Source of the DNA: Paralichthys olivaceus
Lineage: Eukaryota > Chordata > Actinopteri > Pleuronectiformes > Paralichthyidae
Reading direction: 5' to 3'
Length of the DNA: 64,000 nt
Assembly (NCBI RefSeq): GCF_024713975.1
Contig: NC_091100.1
Coordinates: 25,495,501-25,559,500 of the forward strand
Notes under the pieces: model-generated
Told to the model about the DNA's origin: nothing
What the model saw: the letters and a program-made list of their open reading frames with translations, nothing else
Databases searched by the model: none
Part shown: in pieces, positions 1 through 35,986 of the stretch
Layout of the letters: each line of letters opens with the position of its first letter
How positions within the stretch are numbered: the first letter of the stretch is position 1
Translations under genes and position numbers: made by a program

Positions 1-127
1 TATTCCTGACGACCACTCAAAGCACTTTACACTATGAGTCCCATTCACACACATTCATACAGTGTCGAATAACTGACATTCTGATTAGTGGACGACCTGC
101 TCTACCTCCTGAGCCACAGCCGCCCCA
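1..127 (-). mobile_element. SINE fragment with tRNA-like head
   Basis: On the minus strand this begins GGGCGGCTGTGGCTCAGGAG followed by GTAGAGCAGGTCGTCC. This resembles a tRNA-derived pol III box A region. Related pieces occur near 14.3, 14.6 and 17.1 kb. It is cut by the window edge. The SINE family name is not assigned. Confidence 0.6.
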
Positions 128-492
128 ATTCAACCCTAATCTGTGTGTGAGTCAACCGTGAAGTACAACAACTTGTTACCGATGGGCAAAGCAGTCAACT
201 ACACCAGGTTTTCCAGTGTGTCCAGAAAAAGTTAGTTTGGAAATGTATTCCACTAAAACAGTATCAGCTGATGTTATTTCTGAATCTCAATATTAATTAG
301 ACGTATTTATGAAACTGCTCATTTTCTGAAATTGAAGTGAATTGATCATCCAATGAGAGTAGAGACTTCAACACAATGGTACGTTTCTGGGCTTTTATGT
401 TGCTAAAACCGTGCTCCTGTAGTGTACATTGCTGTAAAACATGATTACATTTAATGACTTCTTTTTAATAATTATCTTAGCCTTTCACCCAC

Positions 493-18238
<17,746 letters not shown>

Positions 18239-18699
18239 GGCGCCAGCTCCAGTAGTTCCGTTCTTTCCCTCAGGGGAACCAGACGGTGTGCTAGACTGCA
18301 GGAGTTCTGAGCCACGAGGTGATACTGACCCCAACCATCATGGTGTCACGCTGATCAAACCGTCTCCTGTGGGCTGTGTGGATGAGCCAATCACCTGATA
18401 AGATATCGGTTTCACACAGTGCTGCCACTCAGTGTGAGCGCATCTGCTTTCCGCGGTCCACTCTGGTGATGGCTGCAGGTTACTACTTTAATATCAGAGG
18501 AAAATCCCATGCTATCTCATTCATCTCATTTGAGGTGTGCCATGGCTCCCAGGTTCGCTCAGCCACACTGTTCAAGTGCCCATGAGCAAGAATCCAGCTC
18601 CCTCTGAGCTGATCTTACCCTGACCTCTGACCTCTCAGGGAAGATGGAGAGCTGCTGCTAACACAAAGGCAAAGTCGCTCCAGATCTCCATGCTGCATC

Positions 18700-19480
18700 T
18701 CGGGGCGGTTTGAAGAATCCCCGGCGGCACGTGAGCGTCGCCTCAACGTGCCAGTGCGTGAGGAGGCTCGGTTCTCTCCGTCATCCCGTCAGCTGGAGGA
18801 AGCTTCACGGCACCGGGAGGTGGCGGCGGCGGCGGCAGGGCCGAGCAGACAGCTGCGACACAGAGGCGCCTGTGAGGGAGAGTAACATGGAGGTTCAGGG
18901 AACAGTGGCCAGCATGAGCAGGTTCAGTGTGCAGGACAGGAGACAGAGCAAAGACTGGACCGTGACGTGTGGGAGCCATGAGCCTCCTCAGAGAAACACT
19001 AACAACCTGCTGTGATAACATGGAGCCGCTCAGCCCGACTGGAACACAACCGCGGGCCTCGTTCAGCCATGTTTCTAGATGTGAATTCATTGTTGTTGTT
19101 TTTTTTTATCAATTGCGTGTTATTAATACAGATTAGAAACCGGAGCATGAAGCGCTTCGACATCCCGCATTTCTCCGGACCAACGGGCTAAAATAACCCT
19201 GGCTACTGCTCAGCTGTCAATGACGAGCGGGCTGCGGACACGGAGGCGACGGCTCACCTCTCTCCTCGCGTCGGCGTGGATGGAGACGTCGGTTGGCTCC
19301 GGTCCGGTGGAGGTGAACCACAGCCGGATCTGTACGCTCGGCGGCTCGGGTGTCTGCGGCTGCTAATCTTGTCTGGGTCCGTCTTCACGAGCTCTACAGC
19401 GGGCTGAGTGCGGCTCCGGCTGCCGCTGAGATGAAGCCGGCCAGGGTGACGCACAGCACTTCCTGTTGGAAGTTTCAAAG
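18700..19480 (-). promoter_or_regulatory. tesk1: CpG-rich tesk1 promoter / 5' UTR region
   Basis: G+C and CpG rise sharply relative to flanking DNA. On the minus strand a good splice donor, GAGAG|GTGAGCC, sits at 19258/19257, so a non-coding first exon probably lies just upstream of it (up to about 19450). It would splice to an acceptor shortly before the ATG at 18238. Exact start site and acceptor cannot be fixed from sequence alone. Confidence 0.5.
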
Positions 19481-22400
19481 TAAAAGAGCTTCAACCTGAA
19501 CGACAGTAGTTTGCACGCTTTTAAAGTAAATAGATTTTTTTATTTTTTATATGAAAAGCACAACATTCATTTTCAAAATAAATATTAACTACATTAAGTA
19601 CCTCGCTCACTGGACCATGTTTTCCAATGCTGTCAAATGCTTCTTTAGAAATATCGTCATCACAAATATCATCTATACCAAACTATTATACCTCCTTGTT
19701 TAACTTTCAGTTCAATTAAATTGAAATTGAATTAAAGTTCAATTAATTCGAGGCAATTTTTGTGTTTTGTTTTTTTCCCATTCCAAAGTATATTTTAGTT
19801 TGGGGTGAATGCAGGTTCAGAATTATAACAGTGCAACTGAGATATACGTAAAATAGTATAATGGAAATAGGTCTGTTTTTTTACATTAATAGCATAAGAA
19901 AATACCGAGTTTTATAGCCTGCTTAATGCCAACATACACTTGTTTTATGTGTGATATGACTATATTAAAATAAGACATTACAGACTTATTTCTGTCATTT
20001 ATTAAAGTAATTACTTTTTAATAAAATGAACTATGGGATACTGAAGGAATGTGAGTGTGCTGTATAATTTTTAGACTGTATGTCATTTTCCGTATTAATT
20101 TGTTATTCTTATATGATCATCCAGTTTCACATCCCTTCTACTTAGTTTCACTACTACAAGACTTTTATTTCGAAAAAAAGTCGTGAAACTTCCTGTATGT
20201 CTGCAACTGAGTTTGACACCTGACGCACGGAGGCCAGGGCTGAGTGAGCGGCTCTGATTGGTCAAACCCTGATAACTGGCCTGGAGTCAGTTCCTCTGTG
20301 CAACCACGGGCCTGCTGCACCTGACACTTTCAACACAAACCAATCCCAGACCAGCTGCTGAGCCGGAAGTAGTAGTGCACTGGCAATGACACACATTCTG
20401 GTAAATAAATAAATAAACCAATGGCCCAATTATATGAAAGAATAAAGGGACAAATAAAGCAAAGTCGCTATATTCTATGTTAATAACAATAGCAAAGGTG
20501 GATTCATTTCAGAGGATATTCCCAAAACATAAGAAATGTAAAAAGAAAAATGTAGAGAGAGCATCTTCATCTGATCTCCTCCCACTCCTCTTCCTCTTCC
20601 TGTTGTGTGCTGCTGCCATGCTTTTCCTGGTCACGTTGGAGGCAGTGATGATGGAAGTCTGCCTGGGCCCATAGGACACAACTGCATGCAGTGTAGCAGC
20701 AGAAAATCAATTCGTCCTGGATGCAGCCAACTTTCTCTTTAGACAATGCTCCAATATTCACAATATGATAGAGAGACGTGATATCTCAGGAAAATGCCAC
20801 AATGAGCAAATGGTCACGTTAAACAATTTAATATATTTATGTTCTTTTTTTTTAACAAGTGAGAGTCGAAATGAGGTCACTGTTGTATGACTGAATGTCT
20901 GTGAGGATGACATCATAGCTTGGTTTCATCCGCAGGAGCAATAATTCATGGACCCTCTCACATATTATGTCATTGTTATTAGAGGTGTACATGTAGATAC
21001 ACTTTTGTGAGCTTAATAATTTGATGGGATAAATGGCAATAACATGTTTCACAAACAAATTGTTCATGTTGAAACAAAAATGTGAAATGTTATTTTACCG
21101 TTTATTGCTATATTAATAAATTCCACAATAAAAAAAACAAACATCTTTGTATCCAAATCAAGGACGATATAAACCCTGCCCCCTCCATGGTAGCAGATGG
21201 GACATGGACCAAAAAAAACCCCAGTGCTTTTCGAATAGATTTTTTCCTGAAGATGGTTTCTGTCATTTTTGGTGTTTCTTGTCACACTGGTGTATGTTCA
21301 ATTGTTAATTATTCTGGTAAGTTTGGTATGAAGCTATGAAAATGGGCTGAGACTTCATGATTGATTATTGATTATCTTAACAGTTAATGGTCCAAACTTA
21401 TGTTCTTATCCACCAACGTAGGTGATGCCCTCATAAATCCAAATTCAACACAATATTGCGATGAATCACACAGGGTGATGTCCCCCTGAGTGCTTGTGCT
21501 GCATTCAAGCAACTGGGAAAACAAGGACTATGTCCATTTATAGCCATCCACACATCATGATAGAGGTTTCCACATGGTTATGATACATGTTTTAGATTAA
21601 ACCCCAGCCTGTAGTAACTGTTGTTCCCATTGTTTTAAAGGCACCACCTGTGCTGAGAGGAAGATGTATTGCATACAGATTATTCATGGCTGTTGGACCC
21701 TCTGTGTAAAATGTGAATATTGATGGCTCCTGAGGTTTTGAAATAAAGTAAACAATGATAATTTAGAATTTAGACTTTGACTTACCCATAATTTTAACTT
21801 ATAAAATTAAAACTTGACATTTCAAAATTTTTTATCACAAGTATTTAAATCTAAAAATTTTCCCTTTTTTACGTTTCATCTGCATTTTGGTAAGCTTACA
21901 TGTTTTGGGTTAAAGTAAGAAATGTGTATTATAAACAAAACAATGTGGACAACAAAAGGGAAACTCATCCAGTCAGTGTAGTATTATGAGTGTGAAACAA
22001 CTGCTGCTATTGTTCTTACTGTGAAGACAGTCTCAGGCTTCCAAACGTTTCTTCTGGGTGCTGACTGGCAGCTGTAATCCAGCCACTGTACCAGGTGCCA
22101 AGGCAAGTCTTCCATTGTTTTGTGTTGTCCTGTACTATCCAGCTGGACAATGCTTGGACATACAGTACATTCATCAAGCACTTTCATGGGAAAGACCTGC
22201 AATTATCCTCATCTGACGGAGCTGAACTCCTGCAGAGGCTGCAGATATCATCAAATTTATCCAATGTTATTTGTATAGCCTATATTCACAAATCACAATT
22301 TGTCTCATAGGTCATAGGACAGATATGTCTTGTGTCAACAGTCCAGGCTGCCGGTGCTGGTGTGATAGCAAGAGGAATGTTTTCTTGGTAATGATTATAT

Positions 22401-23260
22401 AATTATTAGATAATGATCCATGTAAAAAAGAAAAAGTCTCAAACTTATTTTATATATATGACAGTGAGTTCAGTGACCCAGTCACCAGATGGGAATCCAG
22501 TACAACTTTATTTTCTCAGCATCTATTTTGACATGAAATAGTAGTGTGTGTTACTAATCACATTAATCAACGGAACCTTAATTAACACCTGTATTAAACT
22601 ACTTTTTCATTTACTCTGGTACTCGCTTATACTTTCGCTGAGTATTTTAAATTATTTTCTATAATTTATCTCCATACTTCCACTCCACTACATTTCAGAG
22701 GAAATTTACTTAGACAGTTTCAGTTTTTTTGTAAAGGACTTGGCTCAACAATATTGTGTTTAAAGCATACACAACTTAATTTATATAATATAAAGCGAAT
22801 TTTCTCACATAGCTTGAGTAAAGGATCTGTAGTGAGATGACATATATACATATATTACATTATATATACATATATTGTACATATATATTACAGGCTATGG
22901 ATGACACCCTGACCTTTCCGCCCTTTACATCAGGGTCTCCTCAGTTTATTTGCAAATTGCAAATCGGGACTACGTCACGAAGTGGACTCCACAGGAAACT
23001 TGGCCTGTCACTTTCATATTAAAAGCATATATATTTTTATGGGTGATAACACGCGTCCATGGATCAACAAAACGCATCACATAGAAGAAGTAGTTTTTTA
23101 TTGACCTAATGTACATTTTAAATATACAAACAAAATCATTTGCAGCTATCTCGGCAAATGCCATGTTATCATAAAGGCATTTATTTTGAAATAAACAGGA
23201 CGTTGTATATCCGTCCACCTTGAAGCACCAAGCTAGTTCACATTGAGCTAGCTCTTAGCC
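19481..23260. other. Intergenic region between divergent tesk1 and tmx2
   Basis: No gene seen. It is A/T-rich. A GATTGGTCAAA (CCAAT-box type) stretch lies near 20255, in a small G+C-richer block at 20220-20370. The (TA)-rich tract at 22840-22890 is simple sequence. Short ORFs here have no recognisable domains. Confidence 0.6.
22595..22836. repeat. Teleost interspersed repeat (CTTCCACTCCACTACATTT type)
   Basis: It contains TTACTCTGGTACTCGCTTAT, then CTTCCACTCCACTACATTTC and a GAGTAAAGGATCTGTA end. I recognise this arrangement as a common non-coding repeat of fish genomes; family name not assigned. Confidence 0.5.
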
Positions 23261-23343
23261 GCAGTCTGAAAAGCGCCTCACGGATCATCTCCGTGTTTTC
23301 GGGGTTCACCTCCGTCTCAGTGTTTTCTTCTTTCTCCGGGAAC

Positions 23344-27821
<4,478 letters not shown>

Positions 27822-28728
27822 GACGGTTAAATAAGACATAGCTCAGCTTTTGGAACCAGTGAGTCCAGATCAGCTCCTCTTCGCTCTCTCCTCTTCTGTG
27901 TTCAGTGTGTTCACTCATGAGTCAGTGTGGATCACTGACTGAGATGGAGGTTTAATGAGAATTAAAATGATCACAGTACTTATGCCTCTGTTCAGCTCCA
28001 TTTAACACTAAACCTCCTTTTAACCCTGTGATTCGCCACATGTGCAGCTACAGTGACCCTGGTCTGTTTCCCCTGATTACAACTGAAACAGTGCACACTT
28101 AAGAGGAGAAGCAAACTGAGATCGAGTAAACCACCGTTTGAAGAGTGACGCTGTGAAGTGCTTTAATAACCCATGTGCACCTTGTTGTTAAAGTGTGCTC
28201 AGCACATTTTTGATGGTTAAAGCTGTGAAGCCCATGTGACTGCTCATTAGCAGAGTCAGCTGAGTTCCTACTAATTGACAATGAGGCAGCAGTGAATGTG
28301 ATGCTGCTTTGTTTGTTATTGATTTAGATTTTTTTTATGCAACTAATTTAATTCAGAGTAGATAAGATTTTTTTTAAATCCTTTTATGACTAACTGTATA
28401 TTTATGTTAACCATGTGATAACCTCTGGAACACAGCGTAGACGGTGTATGACTTAGAATTCATTTGCAGTGTTTAAACATTCCGATTCCCTGTGGCTTGT
28501 GGTTTGAAATGAGACACAGTAACATCAACACATCTGCACAGGTCAGGTTGTGTTACTTATGTTTCCATAAATGCATGACAGGCATATCAGCAACAGTATT
28601 ATTGCTGAAAACAGTCATGTTGTATTCGGTTAGAGATGCAAAATACACTGAATAATAATAGTAATGATAATAATATTTCTTAATCATCATTTGTAGACCA
28701 TGTTACAAGAGCTTAATGCAGGGAAGCA

Positions 28729-28734
28729 AATAAA
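28729..28734 (+). promoter_or_regulatory. tmx2: Candidate tmx2 poly(A) signal
   Basis: AATAAA about 0.9 kb downstream of the tmx2 stop. An ATTAAA near 27961 and an AATAAA near 29514 are alternatives. Confidence 0.35.
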
Positions 28735-29635
28735 AATGACATGTATTACTGTTTATGTCAATGATGAGGTACAGAGTGTAGAAGCGAACAGAGCTTATGC
28801 CTCAGCGTCAACCAGGTCTGAACGGGGCCTGTGTTTTTCCAAAGTCTCACTCTCATTTTAAAGTCATGTTGGCCAATCAAAATGATTATGATTTTAAGTG
28901 GCTGAATACTGTGGTTCGCTAGATAAAGCTTGTACAATGGTGAACTTCAGACAGAAGTTCTGTTTATAGTGAGACACCATCACATTCCAGGATTGTCTGA
29001 GACACTTGACATCCACTTACGTTGTCATTTTTATGAAATATCCTTTACTCTATGATTAATCAGAAATGCTGGTGAGCTTCTTCTGGTCTCTTTGAACCAG
29101 ATGGAGGCTTCGTTGCATTACCTTTAGGTTCCTATTAAGGATTTAGAGCTTTTGATGCACTGTTTAGATTTGATTTTAGCTTACACTGATGGTTTATCCC
29201 TGAGTCATTATTTTGTTATTCACACGTATTGACCTTTTTGTCATGTTGCATTTCATTTGAGCTGCATTCCAAGACTTGTATGTGTATATGCTCCTATACA
29301 TAATGAAGAAAACATCTAGAAACTCCTCACAAGTCTGATCTGTTTTGTTAAAAAATGCTATTAAAAATGTGCACATGGAGAGTTTATATGCTGCATTCAT
29401 TCTTCACATCGATAAGAGTTGGACTTTTCTATGCTGAGCTGACTGAAACCTTTACTGTCCCATGTCCACATCACACTGAGCTGCCAGGAAAACAGAACGT
29501 TGTGTACAGTCAGAATAAAGAAAACACAAATAGATACACATAACAATGCATGTAAACAGTAGGTAAAAGCCACTATAACTAGCTTGTTTGTCAGTTGCGA
29601 CACCTCAGACTTTTTCTATTTCAACTAATAATTAA

Positions 29636-30975
29636 TTAAACCAAGAAACATGAACACTCGAACAGTCATCGTAGGGACTGATGGGACTGTAGAGCTGTGT
29701 ATCATCTGCGGAGCAGTGACAGCGGACCTTGTTTGCAGATTATACCACAGAGAAGGGGAATGTATATAGAGAATAAATTTAAGCCAAGGATTGAACCCTG
29801 AGGGACACCATACAGTAGGCTTGAGGGGGAATTTGAGTAGTAAGGTGGATGGGCTGAACTTAACCCATTTTCGATTCAATTCAATTCAATTTTATTTGTA
29901 TATCGCCAAATCATAAAATACATTATCTCAAGGCACTTTACATAGAAGGTCAAGACCTTAGAATCTTATTAATATAGAGAAACAGTTCCCACAAGCAGCA
30001 CTTTGGTGACTGTGGAGGAAAAACTCCCTCATTCACAGGGAGAAACCTCTAGAAGAACCAGGCTCAATGTGGACGGTCATCTGCCTCGACTGGTTGGAGT
30101 GAGCAAAGAAAAAGGGGGAGGAGAGATGGGTGGAAAAGAGGGGAGTGAAGAGAGAGAGACTAGAGAGATTGGGAACACTTCAGGTAACAACCATCAGGTA
30201 TCAGCTCTGACTAGTTAGAATGTAAATAGTAACCGTATAAAGAAGTTATTAATTATTATTGATAACAGGCACAATTCATATAATAATTAATTACTGAGAT
30301 ATTGTTATTAATAATAGTAATAATGGTAAAGTTGTTGTCCTGAGGTTCAGGGGTCAGAGATATCTGACATGAGAGAGAGAAAGAGAGAGAGAGAGACTAT
30401 GGGAGTACAAAGTGAAACAGTCATTGACATGTATGTAAATAAATAAATGAATGAATGTGGGGGGGCAGAGAGACAGAGAGAAGTGGAGAGGTGCTCAGTG
30501 CATGATGGGAGTTCCCCCAGCAGTCTAGACCTATAGCAGCATGACTAAGTGATGGTTCAGGACTCACCTGGTAGCCTGGTAGCTGATTCTCTACCTCCTG
30601 TTCTACTCTTACAGACTCTTGGAACCACAAGAGAACAAATTGATCTATTTGGATAATAAGGTGTTATCAGCTCTTTGATATGAAGGGGCTTGATTGATAA
30701 GGGTTTATATGTGAGGATCAGGATCCTGTCAGCACTCTGCTGCAGCGTTTTGGAACAACTGGAGACTTTTCACAGACTGTGACATCCTGATAATAAAGAA
30801 TCACAGTTATCTAGTCTAGAGGTAACAAATGTGTGGACTAGTTTCTCAGCATCTTTCTGAGACAGGATGTTTCTAATTTTGTTAATATTGTGCAGGTGGA
30901 AGAAAGCTGTCCTAGAGGCTTGTTTTACATGTGGGTCAGATTTTCACAGGGATTGATTCATTCCTCTGCAATCTA
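29636..30975 (+). repeat. Long teleost interspersed repeat
   Basis: It contains several recognisable blocks. GTAGAGCTGTGTATCATCTG and GAACCCTGAGGGACACCATA come first. AATTCAATTTTATTTGTATA and CAAGGCACTTTACATAGAAG follow. Later blocks are GGAAAAACTCCCTCATTCAC, GAGAAACCTCTAGAAGAACC, ATCCTGTCAGCACTCTGCTG and GAAGAAAGCTGTCCTAGAGG. These occur together as a dispersed repeat in fish genomes. It includes a GAGA run near 30370-30397. The reading frames are broken. Class is not assigned; it may be two adjacent elements. Confidence 0.7.
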
Positions 30976-31680
30976 ACACACCAGCAGAATAATTTAAGGA
31001 TGATATAATAACAGCTCCACATTCAAGAAGGGTGACCTGTTGACCTGTTGACAGCAGCTGTTTTCATTTGCTCCACTCACCTCCACTCCAGAGGTGAATA
31101 CCTCAAGTCCTCAGCACAGAGAAGTGAAACACCGGAGCACTGAAGCGTGTTTGATTTGGGTGAAGGAGTCTTTTAAATACTTGATTAAGAAATAAACAAA
31201 AGTAGCAAAACAAAGAACAAGCTGCGTTCCACCTCTTTGTTTCAGGTTTATTATCAATCCCCTCAGCCCCGCCACCACATACATACATCCACAAACACGC
31301 TCACACACACTTATTAAGCTGTACAATTCACATATTTGGCATTTCTTTCATTTGAATTTCAGTTTCCCAGCAATGTCTTAGGATCTTCTGCCAAAACTGT
31401 GCTATCTAACATACACCTGTAACCCCCTGTCCTCATCCTCCAGGCATTCTGCTCAGACAAAGCCGTCCTCCAACTGGACACAAGTTACAGAGGAATGAAA
31501 AACAAAGCTGAATTAGAAAACACATTTCCTGAAAACATCCCTCTCACTTATCATAGTGTGTGCTTCATATTCTGTCCAACACTGTGTAATGTGTTCTTCC
31601 TTGTTTGTATTTCAATCTGGACAAAGACAACATGGCCATGGATAGACTTCAAGAGATGTAATGTCTGCCATAACCAAGGG

Positions 31681-31739
31681 ATGACATAGTTACATCATCG
31701 TGATGACATAGTTACATCATCGTGATGACATAGTTACAT
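31681..31739 (+). repeat. Tandem repeat, 22-bp unit x 2.7
   Basis: Two perfect copies of ATGACATAGTTACATCATCG plus TG, and a third of 15 bases. Each junction contains the inverted repeat TCATCGTGATGA. Confidence 0.93.
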
Positions 31740-32701
31740 AAAGGTTGCTGGTTCAGGGGCCATTATTTTATCTTTCGCCAAACGCACAGCAAAAAAACTA
31801 TGTAGACAAGATCCCACCGAACGGGGCAAAAAAAAGAAAAACAAGAAGGCTGGTGTGATTCGTTTCATAGTCACATTAGGGTCGTGCTGTAAACTTAATG
31901 TGGAACTAAATCTCAGGTTAAAGGGGGCAACACACTGCTAGATCTTACATCCACCCAGCTGTCAGATACAACCACAGCTGGAAGTGGGCATGGGAAAGTG
32001 AGCAAGCAGACAAAGGGTAGTTCACATTAAGCAGGGGACAGGAGGAAGTCTTACCACACTCTTTACAAATGTCGACCACTTCATCAAAACTTGAGCAAAC
32101 ATTTTCCATCACCACAGACATGTTGTCACACTAGATGCCTCATCTGTAAATATTTGGAGTTAAGATCATTTCCCATGGCACTTTTACATCCGATTAAATC
32201 CTTTTTTAGCCCAAATAAGTTTGTGTCATCTTCTTTTACGTGTGTCTTGAGCACCTTCACAGACAAATGAGATTTCATTTTGAAATGTTTGGAGACCAGA
32301 GGAAATTCACAAACCCTGTTCACACTTGAAATACAAAAACAGTACTAAGGCCACTGTTTCAATACTGTGCCGGATAAATGGACAGCCAAGAAATGTTAAA
32401 ACATGGACATGCAATTATAGAAAGTCAACTCAGTTTCAGATTAATACACTTCGTTTACCAGATAGAGGGTTTCCTTCTGATATAAGTCCCGTCTCTATTT
32501 GCTTATTTTGAGTGTAAGCGAATTCATGCAGACAAGTTTGGTGAAATCTAAGTCCTCAGAAGATGCACTTAGTCAATTCCTTCCATCCATTTTGGCTAAG
32601 TGGAAAGAGAGAGAAGACTATATTTTCAAATTAAAGGGCGGAACGAGGACATGTCATGGTCGGCCATGGCTCCGTTATGTCCATGCTCTGTGAAACAGGC
32701 G

Positions 32702-32729
<28 letters not shown>
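32702..32729. repeat. (AC)14 microsatellite
   Basis: A perfect AC run in the tmx2-zdhhc5 intergenic region. Confidence 0.93.
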
Positions 32730-32732
<3 letters not shown>

Positions 32733-35398
32733 AGAAAGTGCATTTTCAATGTCACCCTCAAATGGTGTCGTGTTTACCACATGACGGTCCCACCCTCTTC
32801 TTGAACAGAAAGTGAATGTATTGTAATTCATGTCAGTTTTTTGTAATTTTACAATATGTCTAAGGAAAATGTGGATATCTCAACAGTTGTATCTCTCTGA
32901 CATGTCTTTGTATTCGCTGTTGCCTAGCAACAAATGTTCTGACAAATGAACCACTTGATCACCAAACACACCATGTACACTAACGGTTCCATCTGAAGCC
33001 AGCATACACCAAGTGAGCAAAGTAGCCAGTAAATATTTAGACTGTCATTTACTGTGGATGGATAACGGCCCAACACCACTACTGCCAGTGGTAAGTCTAT
33101 ACTTTGTACACAGTGTACCACATACAAGTAAAAATAAGTATCTGATTTGAGTATTCATGACTTATTTAAGTTTTGAAATAGTAAAACTTCTTTTTGTAAT
33201 GACTTTTACTCATAAAATGTATTGAATTCACTTTCTTCTGCGAGTCTGAGCTCAGCCAGACTGACCACTGATCTGTTCTGAGCTGGATATGTAACTAACG
33301 CCCTTCTCATCAGGTTGTTCAGTTCAATAAAGAGTCCTGGTTGTTCCAAACTTCTTCTGTTAACTATCATAAAGGAAACTTGCAGCAGAAAGCTTATGTT
33401 GCCTTCTCCACAGCTGAACTCTGCAGGCAGATCCTTCCACCCTGTGTGGATTGGTTTTGCTCTGATGTACATAGTCAGCTGTGAGACCTTATACAGACAG
33501 GTGGCAGTTTTCAGTCGTTTCCAATCAAAGGAATTAACCGAAGTTGAATCAAGAGAATTGGGAGGAACCTGAGCTAAACTTCAAGTGTCTGTCAGTAAGT
33601 GATATTTAATCTGCAAACACTTTATTGGAAACCTTTTCTCCATGTTTTAACATTTAATCCTTGAAATCCCATTTGTTTCTTCAGTAGCCTTAAGACTCAG
33701 TGAAAGAACAGAGATCATACTCATACTGAAGATGTCATGTGACTGTAAATCTTATAGATCAGTCATCTGGTCTGAGAGATTCCAGACCCCTTTATTCTAT
33801 TGTGATCTGTGAACATAGGACATTGGGAATAAATCAGTCTTTTTAAGAAAACAGTGTATCAACTGTGGAGCAACAATGAAACCAACTAGATGGGCTGCTT
33901 TATTCTTTTTATCCCCATTCTGACACTAACACAAACTGTTTTTTGAGTCAATATTAAAAATTCTTCATTTATCAATAGCTATATTTCCATATAAATTCAT
34001 ATAAAACAATCTCAAATTAAATAGGTGAAATTATAAAATGACAACACTCAAATTTTTCTAGAAAATTAATTCCATGAGCTGTTTCCTGGAAAGTTTGCCT
34101 TTTCTCAAGGACACCATTAACAACAAAGAAGCCAAACCATTATTTATTTTTTCACTTTAGTTTCCTGACTTCCTGTTGGTTCAAACACAGCGGCCCTATA
34201 GTGGCTAGTAGTAATAGTAGTGCATGCTGCAGCCCAGTATCAATGCCATTTTTTTTCTTAAAAAAAATCCACATTAAAAAAATCACATCATCCTGTACAA
34301 ACATGGAATCATTTTCACATCTAAGAATAATTCAACAAATGAATCAAAGAGAGAGGGGATCAGCTTTTTCACTTGTTCTGTTTCAATGTCACATTTTTCC
34401 TCCCTCCATCAGAAGGCAGCTCAATTCATGCAGCAACAGGGTGGAGCTGCGTCTGCACACAGGCAGATTGTCCTCAGCAGATCTACTGACTGCCTGATGA
34501 GCTGCTGCGTTGTGTTGTGCAGTTCCATGATTGACTGGAAGTCCATAAATGATACAGCTGGCCTCTGCCTTACAGACTACAGGTGTCCCACGTCACCCAG
34601 GAACACAAACAGCTTGTGCTCTTGGGCCACGCTCCATCTGGTGCATGCTGTCATTAAAAGTTTAACTGATGACTGGGGCCATTGCTTGTAATAAAAAACC
34701 ATTGCTGTGACTTCATCTAATTGATTATTCATGTAGTTTACACCAAGCTGCTTGTATATGGGGAGCCCTTGACCTTGAATGGATTCTTCTTTGATTTTGA
34801 TAGGGTTCCACAGACTGTTGATTATTAGTATAATCATCATTATCATGGAATTGCGTGTTTAGTGATGGTCTACATCTGCAAAAATTCAAACCCTAAATGC
34901 AGAGTCAGTCCAAATGTGTTGATATGAACCTTGTGATGCAGACCTGACTGGTGGCCCCATTGGAGATCAGACTCCTGACCCTGGCAGTGGTAACGCCTCC
35001 TGCTGTAAAACTTGTACAACGAAACACCCAGACCTGTCCATGCTAGTGCCTCATGCTACCTACTTAGCTACAATGAGGATAAAACCCACAAAATGTCGGT
35101 ATTTTGTCCAGTGATATCGTTCATAGCCCAGAGCCTGTGAGTTCTGGCTCACACCAGTCCAGGCTTCCTGTCATTTTCCCAGAAGGATACTGAGGTGGGT
35201 GTCTGCAGGCATGATAGTCCAACACAGTTTAACCCCACTGCCAATGACGGGTAAGATCTGGACAAATTAGTTCCACTCATTCATGTAAGTCACTGTTCTC
35301 GTCTTAAGAAAAAAACAAAATTTCCACCTGAAAGGCAGAAAGAAACGCAGTGTGTCCATCTCGTCTCGTTGGTCCTTACGCTGGCGGCAAGCTGCCAC

Positions 35399-35945
35399 TC
35401 AGACAGAAATCTCATAGGTTGTGCCTCCGACGCCCGTCACCTTCTTAACCCCGCCGCCCTGGGGCTTGTGGGCAGGGCTCTGCGTCAATGCTGAGCTGGG
35501 GTAGGCCACCACAGGCCGAGTGGACATGCTGACTGGGTGAGAGGGAGAGGAAGGGGCAGAGCAGGAGGAGGAAGAGGATGAGAAGGGCTGACCACCGTTG
35601 GTCCGACTCAGATGTTTCACCTGGATCAGCTCATCCCTGATTTTAGAAAAACACAAAAACACAAGGAGTTCAGCAGTTCATCTGAGGAGGACATGGAGGT
35701 GGTAGGACTGGGTTCATCAATATATATATATATATATATACACACACTGTATATATATATAAAATAATCACAGGTAACAGGCCTCTGACAGGACATATGA
35801 AGTTTAGGGGGTTTGCACTTTTTACACCATCAATAGTGATTATATGGAGGATTTTTGGAATGCGAGTAAACCCACTAAAAAAGGTGTTTAACTCCTTTTC
35901 CATTGCCAGAAGATGAGTTTGCCATAGATGGGTTACACATACTCA

Positions 35946-35986
<41 letters not shown>

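Larger units (their letters stand above)
27822..35398. other. Convergent intergenic region / 3' UTRs of tmx2 and zdhhc5
   Basis: No further gene recognised. The left part probably holds the tmx2 3' UTR and the right part the zdhhc5 3' UTR. Several minus-strand AATAAA sites lie near 33.6, 33.8, 33.9 and 34.1 kb; none can be chosen. The middle contains a long teleost repeat (29636-30975), a CA microsatellite and a short tandem repeat. Confidence 0.6.
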
